Positions 36,319 through 46,612 of a DNA stretch of 64,000 bases are shown one piece after another. The translations under genes were made by a program, and so were the position numbers. How positions within the stretch are numbered: position 1 is the first letter of the stretch; each line of letters opens with the position of its first letter. The stretch is from Sphaerosporella brunnea (taxonomy: Eukaryota; Ascomycota; Pezizomycetes; Pezizales; Pyronemataceae), in the NCBI GenBank assembly GCA_008704415.1, contig VXIS01000075.1, positions 1 to 64,000 on the forward strand, given 5' to 3'. The notes below the pieces were generated by a model, which was not told the DNA's origin, ran no database searches, and saw only the letters and a list, made by a program, of their open reading frames with translations.

Positions 36319-36576
36319 CTGTAGCGAGCAATGAGGTACGGACAGACGGCGGAGTAGGTGACAGTGACTGGTAATGTGGCGAGTGCTGAAAACCCAGTTT
36401 GGTGGGCACCGGTGCTCGCTCCCCAGGCTGCCAGTAAACTTGAAAATGGGCACCCGTTTCTCAAAAACTCCAAATCCAAACCCCCGAGGTGACAGTTCTG
36501 ACACATTGGACGACCCCTGGTGACAGCGAAAAAATAACGGAAGAAGGTGACGCCCGTACCTCATTGCTCGCTACAG
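36319..36576. mobile_element. MITE with 23-bp terminal inverted repeats and TA target duplication
   Basis: Bases 36319-36341 are the exact reverse complement of 36554-36576 (starting CTGTAGCGAGCAATGAGG). Each end is flanked by TA (36317-36318 and 36577-36578). At 258 bp with no coding capacity, TA duplication and palindromic ends, it fits a non-autonomous Tc1/mariner-superfamily element. Its right half shares sequence with the repeat at 49656-49929. Confidence 0.85.
36490..36560. repeat. Dispersed repeat copy (related to 49656-49929)
   Basis: TGACAGTTCTGACA followed by GGA-G-CCC, then CTGGTGAC, a run GAAAAAATAACGGA and finally CCGTAC are found in the same order here and at 49656-49929. There they are spread over a longer element. 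This copy lies inside the MITE at 36319-36576. Confidence 0.65.
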
Positions 36577-36918
36577 TACACCCTCACTCCTCCATGATGT
36601 CCACCAAGTCAGCCGGTCCCACAAGGATAAGGGCGAACATACTGTTAGTTGCCACGAGGACATATTCGGCGTCCTCGTCCCGCTGGGGAATCGGAGGTGT
36701 GGATCTGGCGCGAGTTGTTCGGGAGGAGTGTTGCGCCGGAAGGACGCCCATATGGCGGATGGCTGCATTTCTGGATGTGGAGGTGGATTCAGAGCGGTGA
36801 TAGGACGTGCGGAGCTGGGAGACGCGAAGGGATACGCGCAGGCACGTGCACTGACATCACAAGTCGCATGCGGAGGAGCCGCGCCAACCCACAAGGAACA
36901 AAACCTCAGCCATGAATC

Positions 36919-37609
36919 ATGTCCGGACTCGAGAGCATCCACGCCTACCAGTTCGGAGGCTATCACCCGGTTCACCTCGGCGAAAAGTTCAACAGCCGCT
37001 CTGTCGTCGAACACAAGCTCAGCTACGGAGGTTGCTCTATCGTTTGGCTGGCTCGAGATATTCAGCAGAACCGACTAACTACGTGTGAAGATCGCGATGT
37101 CGGGCCCAGAGAGTTTGGGCGACGCTCCTGATATAAGCGGTCGTCGCGAGGCGGGCTTTCTTCGTCGCTTGAACGCCAGCCCTCAACCGCACGGGTTGTG
37201 GCGGCAACGGCTCTGAGGCGCATTGCGGCTCTTCAAACTCGTCCGCACCCCTCGTACTTTCCAGCTTTGCTTGGACGAGTTCATCGTCTATGGCTCCAAT
37301 GTTGCTCATCCCTGTACGGTCTCAGCAACAGAAACACCGATTACAGCGTCGATGCGTTGCCGAAGACGGTGGAAGAAGGCTGCTGTCCAGTTGGCACGTG
37401 CACAATCGGTTGCGGAACTTCACAGGCATGGTTCCGTTCATGGAGATCTTCATCCAGGCAATGTTCTCTTTTGCGTACCCGGAATGGACGCCTGGACAAT
37501 CTCCGACTTCCGCCACCATCTAGGAGAATCTCGAATATTGACTGTGGACGAACTTCGTGATGAATACACTGGTTCCCGTCAACCTCTGGAAGTCGACGAA
37601 TGTACCTAG
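36919..37609 (+). pseudogene. SRPK-like protein kinase pseudogene
   Basis: The start encodes the fungal SRPK-like signature GGYHPVHLGEKFNSR, then KLSYGG and VWLARDIQQNRL. Near 37081 the frame shifts by +1 and continues with VKIAMSGPESLG and FLRRLNASP, hits an in-frame TGA at 37214-37216, and goes on in the same frame through LDEFIVYGSN and the catalytic-loop sequence VHGDLHPGN. It ends at 37609 soon after SDFRHHLG, so most of the C-lobe is missing. One frameshift, one internal stop and truncation mark it as non-functional. The ancestral kinase family phosphorylates Ser/Arg-rich substrates and is often expanded in filamentous fungi. Confidence 0.75.
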
Positions 37610-38884
37610 TTGAACTCGCCCACCAATATCAACACCCTGTCGGTGCAATTACTGCGCGACTAGAAACTCGCCGCGGAGGCGGAAACCCAGGTTGAAAGCC
37701 GCTTTTCCGGGACGTTTGGCAGGACACTCTAGTTACTCGATACTGTAGAGTACTCTATCAACCACTCCACTCTACAAGGTAGATACGTCCGGAAGGTCTC
37801 GCCGACGTCGGCAGAGAGTTTTCTACTCTGCTTACTCTACTCCCTCAGCTCCAGTCGGCAGATAACGCAACGCAACCACACCGTACGTCTCACGTCAACC
37901 GATCTCCCACGATCCGCCCGATCCCCTTCCCCTGTCCGCCGCTATCTACTCTACCTAAGTAAGCAAGTAGACAGACGTCGTCGTCGTTGGTGCTTTGTGT
38001 CTATTGGGTTTTGTGACGTGGGAGGGAGGGGAAGAGGAGGCGGGTGTGGCAGTTACTCTAGATAACGTTATAACGTCGGGAAACGTCCCACCGCCTCCCC
38101 CCACCCCCTTTTGCAAAACCCGGTTCCAGCTGATAGGGTCGCAAGTCTTGTGCTAGTACGGCATCGTCGGACGCAGGGTTTTTCCGTCCGCGCCCGCGTC
38201 TGCGCACGTCCGCCCCCGCCCCCACCCACACACACCCAGCTATGTATGTAGTGATGGACAGGGACGTACAAGTACAATACATCCAGACGTGATATGCACT
38301 CTCACGCTGCACGTCTATATTGATATTAAATAGACTAGAGTAGAATGCCCTATGCAGCAGTTAGATAGTGGTGGTGGTGGTGGTGGTGGTGGTGTTTACA
38401 CGCAGTTCTTTGTAGACGCGGATCGATGGAATATCGATTTCCAGGATTCTGCTGGTGGTGATGAAAATACCAAGTTTCAATTTTGGTCCCTGAATTCCCA
38501 TTCCCATAAGGAGGGAGGGAATAAAAGGGGAAAACAAAAAATTGAATGTCAACAAAGCAAATTTGGGGCAGATATAAATGTCGAAATGTGGAAACAAAAA
38601 AAAATAAGTAGCCCAATTTTGTGACCTGAACCTGTCCAAAAGATCCCCGAGCAATTGGCAAGTAAGTAATCCCGCAAGCAAAGCAAACCCTTACAGAAGA
38701 GGATGAAGAATAAAACCAAGCAATCGCAATGCCCAATGATAAAAGTGAGGAAGAAAAAAAAAGCCTAGTCCCGAATAATGAATGATGTCGAATCGAAAAG
38801 TCCAAAAGAAGCAACATTCTAGCATCTATACAGACGCAACAACAATGATGATGGCGCTTCTATTTCCTTCCGCCTTTCTTGCTT
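37610..38884. other. Intergenic stretch downstream of YPI1
   Basis: No gene seen. Contains ACTCTAC/TACTCTA-type short repeats (about 37735-37860) and a (GGT)n tract (38369-38393). Confidence 0.5.
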
Positions 38885-39439
38885 CTATGTCTGCTGCTGT
38901 CTCTTAGTCCCTCCTGGACTCGGCTTCGGCATCTTCTCGTAAGCATTTTTGCGAACTGGTTTCTTTGAGTGGTTGTGGTTGCATCTACGGCGGCCGTTGC
39001 CTCCATGGTTACTGCTAGCACCGCTATCGCTCTCGTCAGAACTGGAGTCGTCGCTACTGGACTCATCCTCGGAAGAGCTCTCATCGTAAGCTCGTGGACG
39101 GTGATAGATGCAGCACACTGCACAATGGTCAGCTCAATTAAGAACCAGACTACCCGCGGGGAAGCGAGGGTGGGGGGGGGGGAGCGTACCCTTCGACTTC
39201 TTCTTGCCCATGCCTTCGTTGTCGATTACATCCTGATCCCAGCGCACACGGCGATCTTCGAGCCCCGCGCCGCGCAGCCGTAGCGTGCCATCTGGCGAAC
39301 GCGTAGTCGCGGGAAGTCGCAGCGACGGCTGGGCGGAAGTGGCAGTCTGAGTAGCGGAGGCGGGGGAGGAAGAAGGGGCGGTGTGATGAGCCACGCGGGT
39401 GGCGGCGGGCCGGTCGGCGGATGACGATGCGAGAAGCAT
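38885..39439 (-). CDS. YPI1: Type 1 phosphatase regulator YPI1 (PPP1R11/inhibitor-3 family)
   Basis: Ypi1 binds and regulates protein phosphatase 1 (Glc7) in the nucleus. Two exons (39439-39190 and 39117-38885; donor GTACGC, acceptor GTGCAG) give 160 residues. The PP1-docking RVxF-type motif is RVRW at 64-67, followed by the family hallmark WDQDVIDNEGMGKKKSK then VCCIYHRP (from 84), an acidic SSSEDESSSDDSSSDES stretch and the conserved YEKMPKP near the C-terminus. The frame stays open upstream to 39673, but Met at 39439 gives the usual short N-terminus before LRLRG. Highly disordered composition is normal for the family. Confidence 0.92.
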
Positions 39440-40539
39440 TGCGTTTGTGTCAGTCTCGTGGGGATTGTGCCTTAGAAGGTTCTGGGGTTCGCTGGTTCGG
39501 TAGGGGGAAGGGATGGATTTGGATTGCGGCGGACGGCGAAAGAGGACGAAAAGATCGGGACGATGGTGGGAAATCGGTGGGGGGAGGGGTTTTGGGGGGG
39601 AGGGGGGGTTGGTTATAAAGCGAATATGTTGCGGGTACTGTGCGCGTACTGTAGCTGTAGCAGCTACTATCAACTATGCTTGTGCTTTGTGCTTATAGTT
39701 GTGATGGGGGTGCTGATATCTGGGGTAGGCTTGTTTGTTGGTGGTGGTGGTGGTAGAGTGATTTTCGGCAGCTCGGATAGGGTTGGGTTGGTGGTGTGGA
39801 GTGGAACGAGGTGTGGAGGTGCGTCAGTGGTTGTTTAGGGATGTGGGTTGGTTGCCTGCTGAGCGCTGTAGGTATGTACTTACATAAGAGGTAGGTAGAG
39901 CAAGTAGCTGCTGTACCCAGCTGACAAGCACGTTCCGTTTCCACGAGCGCCTTCTCCGGCTGGCTGGACAAAAAGAGGGGCGGCCAGTGAGCGTCGAGAT
40001 TTTTTTTGTTTTTTGTTTTTCTGCGTGGTCGGTGAGCGGCGGAGAGCCCGTGCATGCGGAGAAGGTTGCAACTTGCAAGGACGGGAGTTGGTTGGTGGTG
40101 GGCACGGCAGGAAGAAGAGTTGTGTTGGTTGGGAGGCATGACATCGAGTGATTTTGCGCGAACCTCCTGATCTAGGGATGGTTTGTGGACCTTCTCTTGC
40201 CTTCTGTTTTGCATCAGTCCGCTCTTTCGTGCCTAAACCCCCACGCGGAGGCTGTGGTCCATGGAAAGATTGATATGGCTGACCAACTGGTGAGAAGTAG
40301 CTATCATCCGAAACAGGTTGTATCCCCGCCCAGCACTAGTAAGCAGGCTGGAATTCTGGAACGATGCAAATTCAGCGGATAGCTCTACAGGCCGGGAAGG
40401 ATTTTGTTGTTGTGCTTTGTTGGAGCACTAGATTGGAGGAGCCGTGGCTGTTTGTGAAGTTTGAACTAGATGTTTGATGTCCCTTTCATCGAGCACCGCC
40501 ACTGCCACTGGGCGTATGGCGGTATCTCGAGTGAGCGTT
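39440..40539. other. Intergenic stretch upstream of YPI1
   Basis: No gene supported. G-rich promoter-like DNA (39580-39610), a GGT run near 39739-39753 and poly-T around 40000-40020. Confidence 0.5.
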
Positions 40540-40925
40540 TATGAAACCCACAATGTCTCCTTGATGTAGGGTTGTGTACTCTCCACAGTCCAAATATTGA
40601 CATTGCCGTCATCTCTCACGCTGACGCTTGTGTTCTCCCCTCTTGTCCTTGTCATATCTCTTGCTCCACATTGTTAATCTCGTGCGCCCCCTTGAGCTCG
40701 GCACCTAACTTCCATGCCTTGCCTCCTTGCTCTGCCTTTACATCTCCATCAACCTCCATCGCACCTGGCGCAGACGTTCGTAAATCACAATCTTTCCCAT
40801 CACCTCCGCAGCTCGCGATTTTTCCCGTCCTCGGACTCCATGATATGAGTAAATGCTCCTGTCGTGTGCCTTGGGAGTGGGAGCGATGCAAGCAGAGCAG
40901 AGAACACACAAACGTTTTCAATTCA
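40540..40925 (-). pseudogene. WD40-repeat gene fragment
   Basis: On the minus strand, one frame reads HLLISWSPRTGKIASCGGDG and, after a gap, a LGAELKG-like end, which matches the S-W-S-P-x-G-x-x-I-A-S-x-x-x-DG...KG-H pattern of a WD repeat. A second stretch (about 40640-40550) has SVRDDGNVNIWTVES, another WD-repeat strand with the W-D position kept. The pieces are in different frames with stops and have no start. Spacing resembles ribosome-biogenesis WD proteins such as Rsa4/Notchless, but that identity is a guess. The long plus-strand frame (40572-41165) over this region is its shadow. Confidence 0.4.
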
Positions 40926-41309
40926 GAACTGAATAACTCAACGCCAACACAAAAATTTTCAAAATATGAGGCGATAGAATCCGCGAGGAAGGGTCCCTAT
41001 TCTAATCACTCAAAACTGGTGCAATATTGTTTTTGCAGTGCGATGCAGGATCAGACGGCGCGAAGAGGTTGTTTTCCGGCGACCGCCTTGCCGACCGCCT
41101 TTTGTGTGGGAAAAACGCAAAAGTCAACTTCATCAAACCACCACATTTTTATTCAGTTTTCATAGCGATGGAAAGCTTTCTATTTGGTAAACCTGATACA
41201 ATAGATGGCCAGTGGTCGATAAATTGTGGCGGTCGATGAAGTTGCGTGGTAAGCCACAGCCTGGCGTTGTTCAGCCACAATAGTGTTGGCTTGAAGTGGT
41301 ATGGGAGTA

Positions 41310-41468
41310 CTATCGCGTTGCCACCTATGTCGCGCTGAAAAGTATGCTGGCTGGCTCAGAAATACGCATGGCAACGGGCGGCCTTGCGGGGTGGTGGTTG
41401 CGGCGCCAGAGCTGCCCGCGTTTTTGTGAGCCCTACTTTTCAGCGCGACATAGGTGGCAACGCGATAG
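41310..41468. mobile_element. Short MITE with perfect terminal inverted repeats (37 bp with target TA)
   Basis: Bases 41308-41344 are the exact reverse complement of 41434-41470 (TACTATCGCGTTGCCACC...). Counting the flanking TA as target duplication, the element is 159 bp with 35-bp perfect terminal repeats and a GC-rich 89-bp centre. The perfect match implies recent activity or sequence homogenisation. It lies 136 bp upstream of the MED18 start codon. Confidence 0.88.
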
Positions 41469-41603
41469 TAGCACAAGTGGGAGTTGTGCAAACGTCATTT
41501 CTTAACCCTAGCCCCAACCGCGCAGTCGCGGTTAACTGGTTAACTAACCTGCAGCTCGCGTCTCCACAACACGCCTTCCAACGACTTCCTCCCAGCTCAT
41601 AAT

Positions 41604-41988
41604 ATGTCGCACCAAACGCCTCTATTCCCAAATAACCACCAAGAGCTCTCGCTGTACGCCTACATCTCCGATGCGCGACAGCCGCAGCTCTTAAAGATCC
41701 TCTCCGGTGTCACTGGAATGGCGCCGGACACCTTCTTCAATCATCACCTCGTCTTCAAGCCGAAGCCGGAGATTCCAAAGCCCTCGCTCACCTCGATCGA
41801 TCTATACTACATCCAGCTCGTATCGCGCGTACCCAAATCGCAGCCCGAGGGCGGGTAACAAGCCACGAGCGCAGCGGTGATCGATACGGTTGGACGACTT
41901 CCCGGAAGCCGGTAACGTCGCGGGTCGTCTACAGCGCAAATTCGGGAATGGGAGATGTCATTGAGTTTATGGAGGAGCTTGGGTACAT
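41604..41988 (+). pseudogene. MED18: MED18, N-terminal half (frameshifted; rest of gene is on the opposite strand)
   Basis: Mediator subunit 18 is part of the head module of the RNA polymerase II Mediator complex. From ATG at 41604 the protein begins with QELSLYAYISDAR, LLKILSGVTGMAPDTFFNHH and IDLYYIQLVSRVP, the MED18 N-terminus. A TAA is met at 41856-41858. The expected continuation (PVTSRVVYS...DVIEFMEELGY) is present but in a different frame, so one base is missing or two are extra near 41855. The exon ends at 41988 with a good donor (GTATGT), yet no matching downstream exon follows on this strand: it is at 42206-42572 on the minus strand. Confidence 0.8.
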
Positions 41989-42205
41989 GTATGTGCTCTT
42001 TCTCCCTTCACTGGAGAGCACTCGTTCCTTCAAAGCCAGCCCGGCGCGCACCCCGGCTCCCAGGCATGGCTCTTTGGGCTGGCTACCACGAACACCGGCT
42101 CAGAGTGATGAATTATGTTCCTTTACAAAGCCCCCCCCCCCCCATAACGCCTGACTCCCCATCATATGCAAGCACTCGCACAATGTATTAAGCACACCGC
42201 CCGCC

Positions 42206-42572
42206 TTACCGCACTCTCGTATCTAACGCCAATCTCTCCACAACCTCCAGCTCACAAACCCCCTTCAAGGGGTCCCTCAATGCACGTAGCTCCGTAGTTG
42301 CCACATTGATGCTCTCGACATCGGTGTTACTCTGCACCCGAATTGCCGCCTGCATCATCCAACCACCGTTCTGGTCCACCAACTTTAACTCCTCCCGCGG
42401 GGAAGGTTTGCCAAACACTTCATCTCCGGGCTTTATGCCCGCGTGGGCTTCCGCCGCCTGGCCGGCCTTTGTAGTTGGTGTGGGGGGTGTTGAGGGGACA
42501 TAGGTTCGCGTGAGTGTGATGATTACGTTATGGATGAAGCGGGCGTTCTCAGTAAAACACGGGGCTTGAAGT
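42206..42572 (-). pseudogene. MED18: MED18, C-terminal half (inverted relative to the N-terminal half)
   Basis: After an ATAG acceptor at 42573-42576, the minus strand reads ILQAPCFTENARFIHNVII (first codon completed by the AT left at the plus-strand donor 41987-41988), then LKLVDQNGGWMMQAAIRVQS and VCELEVVERLALDTRVR, ending at 42206. This is the C-terminal half of MED18, and the phase fits exactly with the donor at 41988. A single inversion with one breakpoint in the shared intron and the other beyond the stop codon explains both halves; a local assembly inversion would look the same. Confidence 0.82.
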
Positions 42573-44100
42573 CTATCCCCCTCTCATCCTGTTAACAATC
42601 TATTCCAATTGCTTTCCACAAGATGCTTCTTACAAGTGGGGTGTTCATGTACACATTACCCATTTGCCTCCTGTTTTGCGAAACACAAAAAGTGCTCAAT
42701 TTGGCGGTGCTTCGTTCATCGAAATGAAATGACACTTCCGGGACTAACTATAATCCTTTGAATCACCATGCGTCACTCGTCCAGTGCCATTATACTGTAA
42801 TATGGCACCCCCTTTGTACGCCCGGTCATTTTTTCGCGAGAATTCCTCCCAAACCGCCCGCATCCTTCCAGCCATTCGCATACCGCGAGGCCAGCCACTG
42901 AAGTGCGGGGGTTGAATTGTGCAAACACCGCGGCGGTCTCCCTACTCCATGGAAAATCGTAACCCAGCTCAATACCCCCCCCCCCCACCCAACAGCCGCG
43001 ATGACCTCCAATACCTCCTCCATAATTGGCGATTCAGCGAAAAAAAAAAAAAAAAAAAATTAAAATTTAAAAAATGGGTGTGTGTATGTTATCAGCAGAT
43101 GAAGGTTGTTACATTTTGATCCGAACAGATGGAAATGCATCGTACATCGTGTTTTGCGGAAGAAAGCGGCGCGAGTCCTAGGATTTAGACCCAGTTCGGT
43201 TGTCGCCTTGGTTTTGGAGTTTGCCACACAGAAAGTGGCGAGTCGTGGCTTTTGAGTTGCGGTGAGCGTTCGGAAACACGAAAAAAAAAACATGACTCCC
43301 AACTTTCAGAAAACCATGGTTGCGCGGGCCGAACTGGCCTTTAGCTTTTGGCCACAGTAGTTGGTGGTAGGTTTTGGCGGAGCCCAAATATCTACCTCCT
43401 ACTGTTCAATATTAATACTGATACCTAAATCCTCGCTGCAAGCTGACGGGACAGAGGACCGGCTCTGGGCCGCGGTATCATATCTCGGAGGGCATATAAT
43501 GGCCGCTCATCAGGGTTGGTCTTTGCCGGGTTCGGTCCGCTTATGCTTGTTATCGGGGAAAACAAACATAAGAGAAACAACGCCTTGCCATAAAAGTCAC
43601 TCGTGAACCGAGTTTGCTTTCATGACCAGTGACTACACACCTCTATCGAGAGGTCTCACATCTCACGGCCTCTAGATGGAATACCACCCATCTCTTCAGC
43701 GGGGAAAACAGAATTGGGAGGTCATTGGGCATGGAGTTGCTGCCGCACTCATATTTCGAATTCTCCAAGTAGAATGAGAAACAACCTGTTACAAATGTTT
43801 GGATCCCCAAACTGTTCACATCTTCAACAACGCGTTTCCTTCGTTTGTGCTCATAGACTGTCAGAATAGGAAAGAAATCGAAGAAATCGGCATGCTACGT
43901 GCTCAGCACACGTGTTGCGTCCTGCCCAGCACCATATCCTGCCCTGCCGACCAACATCTCCATTCGTCCTGGTGGTTGATTACATTACTTACCAATGGGC
44001 CTGATGTTCCATTTGATGGAATCCAGCCATGGCTTCGGCGTAACAGCTGTACAAGAATTAGCATTAGCAGCTCAACAAAGGAAAAAAATGGAAGTGACTC
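42573..44100. other. Intergenic stretch between MED18 and the CVNH gene
   Basis: No gene recognised. Poly-C (42976-42985), poly-A (43041-43059, 43281-43290) and short domain-free frames only. A spliced final exon of the CVNH gene could reach down to about 43999. Confidence 0.45.
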
Positions 44101-45449
44101 TCACCGGTTGACAGCCACCTCAATATCTTCATTGGCGATTGCTGCTGCAGCGCGGCCCCCCTTGCCTAGCTTTTCGGGCAGGACTGCCCGTACATTGAGA
44201 CAGTCACAAACATAGTTGGATAGATATCGCTGGGCATCAGAAGAAGCCAGAAATCCGGGCAATGTGTTCGAGACAAAGCTTTGAGTAGCATTAGAGGCAA
44301 CCGCGTTTCGGAAAGCACCCATTGCTGTCTGAGTCGCGAGGGCAGCCCCAGTGGCTGGTCCTAGGGGGCCAGGGCCCATCAGAGCACCGACCAATGAAGC
44401 TCCGAACACAATGGTTGCGTAGTTGTTTGCAGCGGCCGCTTTCTCCAACTGCTTAATTGTCAGTTTGCAGATAACACCATATCACGGTGCCTGTGTCTTC
44501 TTTTACCTTATCTTCTGCTGTCAAGTGGATTCCGACCGCATTCAAGCCCATTAAGGGCAAAGCACTGTAGAATCCGGCGTAATCGGCCTCAAAATCGAAT
44601 GAACCCCCATCACTAAGATCGGCATCAGAAAAGGCATTATTCCGTAGGCATCATGAGGTTCATGGCAGCACTTACTGGCAGTGATAGACCAAGCTGCCAT
44701 CGACGTTGCCGATGATTCTGGCTAGATCGAAAGAGGCCGCCTTTACGGACTTGTTGCAACCCTCAAGATACCCCTCTAGTTTGAAGCCTCTTTCGAAGTC
44801 GATACTAAAGTTGTTGCCTGATCCGCTAAAGTTGCCATCTTCTCGCACGTGGCTAAAGCGACCATCATGGTTGGCGAGATGTTTGTTGAGGTCGATTGCC
44901 GAGTGGTGCAGTCTGCCGTCGCGCCCCAGGCACAGTGCCTCGAGGATGCTGCCATTCAGAGAGAAGCAGCAACAACTGAGCTCCAGACATCTGGATCTAT
45001 ATAGAGGAAGGCACGCTATCAGCAATCTTCGCCCAGAAGATTGGAGTTAACATGTAGTAGGCTTACGGGCGCCTGAAACGTAAGCGACCGCCGTCATTGA
45101 TGATGACAAAGTCCAGGTTCAGGACTGCGTCATGATAATTGCCCCCGCGATCCCTCAGCTTCGCGCTCAAGACTGCGCCCTTTAGAGCTATTTCGATGCA
45201 AGACTCAAAGAAGCTGTGTCCCATCAGGTCAAAATGACCATCGTCGTTCCCGACATACGCGTCCAAGTCTAGGACAGAGGTGCGCGTCTCTGTGGCCCCA
45301 GGGACCGGCAAGTTCGCGTAGAGCAAGGAATCCTCAAGCCTGATGTCCGTGGCGGTAAGGCTGAACGCGGTTTTGGCTGCGATAAAGCAAATCAGCAACC
45401 TCGCGCAAATGCTTTGAGAACAGAAATGCTATTTACCTCGGATGCCCAT
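44101..45449 (-). CDS. Tandem CVNH-domain (cyanovirin-N homology) lectin-like protein with hydrophobic C-terminal region
   Basis: CVNH domains bind oligomannose-type sugars. Five exons (45449-45437, 45376-45067, 44996-44676, 44612-44507, 44448-44101) give 365 residues. Domain 1 spans about 6-107 (VLDLDAYVGNDDGHF, then VLNLDFVIINDGGRL). Domain 2 spans about 112-212 (FSLNGSILEALC, SAIDLNKHLANHDGRF, GNFSGSGNNFSI, FDLARIIGNVDGSLVY); the repeated [IL]DL-(x)n-N-x-DG pattern is the CVNH signature. The C-terminal 150 residues are Ala/Gly-rich with a hydrophobic segment (about 263-295) and match no family I know. A GTGAGA donor at 44104 followed by a branch site and acceptor near 44047 suggests an alternative spliced C-terminus. 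No signal peptide, so likely intracellular. Confidence 0.75.
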
Positions 45450-46612
45450 GATTGCTGTTGAAATTTCTTGAGCTCGATTCGTGACGGTCAGAGCTTTTCT
45501 ACTGTAGAGCTAGCTCCCCTGCGTGCTCTGCATGCATAAAACAGCGGTCTTAGAGATGCGCCCTTCCCGCGAACTAAGCATCGGCCTGTTAGACGCAAGC
45601 GTCCGTTCCCCAGTGGTTAAACGGACGCTCTGGCCAAACACGGAAGTCCGAACTTCATGATTATCCCGTGTATCCAAACAACAAAATGTCCATACCGTCG
45701 AACTTCAGCAGCCGGTGCGATAAAAAATTTCAACGTTAGAGCACTAGTGACATCCCGTCCACAATTTCCACGCCGCACCGCAAGACGTCTTCAACGTGCC
45801 GAGAAAGAAAACACCCAGCCATCGATGAAAATTGTTGCATGGGGGCCAGGGGTGGAGGAGCACGTGATTAAAATAATCGTGAGGTGGGGTAAAAACGGAC
45901 GTGAAATGTACCTCGCGAGGTACATTCTTTGTTAGGCAAACTGACGACTTCATTTCAGAAACAGAGCTTGTTGTCCGTTCCAAACGCCCCAAAGTTGGGT
46001 GAAACGGAAGGACCCCTGCTAACGGACGAAACCGTCCATTTCACGCGTATCCAGCCGCGCCCTAAGCTTCTGATCAGGAAAATCCAGGTAGAGTAGAAGT
46101 TGAGCCCGCTTCAATCAAACGCCAGCGCGCTTATTCGCACAAGCGCTGCCGCCCTTCCACGTTAGCTGGAGTGCCAGCGGTCAGAACCCAACGGCTGTCC
46201 GCTTTTCCTTCCGTTCGGGCTGGAGCATGCATTGCGTAAGTAAGTACTTACTTTCGACGTTGCGATCGGTGCTCAAGCAAAGCTTCTGCTTCGCTGCCGA
46301 AGTCTCACTCGGTGGTGCAAGTCAGAATGTTGTTCAAAGTGACCTACCTCTGGAGGGACGAGTGCAAACTGAAGTTGGGAAACAGAAATACATAGGGCAG
46401 GATTGAAGCCCTCGTTTATGAATCTAAACCACCCGCAAACTTTGGCTCCCACCACCTTCTTTACACCTCATCTACTTCTTACTCAAGTATTTTGTCTACT
46501 CATATCGCAAAAAAAAACATCGACCATAGACACACTTCAAGGTTAATCTAATCCCTTCAGAACTTCCTGTTGGCTAAATACTTACTCATCTAATACCTAA
46601 AGAAACGCCTTG
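45450..46612. other. Intergenic stretch with an AACGGACG-type repeat
   Basis: AGCGTCCGTT and AACGGACGCT (about 45598-45630) form a 10-bp stem with a short loop. CGTCCGTT/AACGGACG recurs near 45896 and 46020-46035. This could be the remains of a small repeat element. No gene found. Confidence 0.4.

Noticed and set aside
40572..41165. A 197-residue plus-strand frame
   Set aside because: Ser/Cys/Pro-rich with no motif; it lies opposite the WD40-like fragment and runs across non-coding DNA.
41856..41876. A 20-nt GT...AG interval in MED18 as an intron that would restore the frame
   Set aside because: Far below the minimum intron length in ascomycetes (about 40 nt or more), so a frameshift is more likely.
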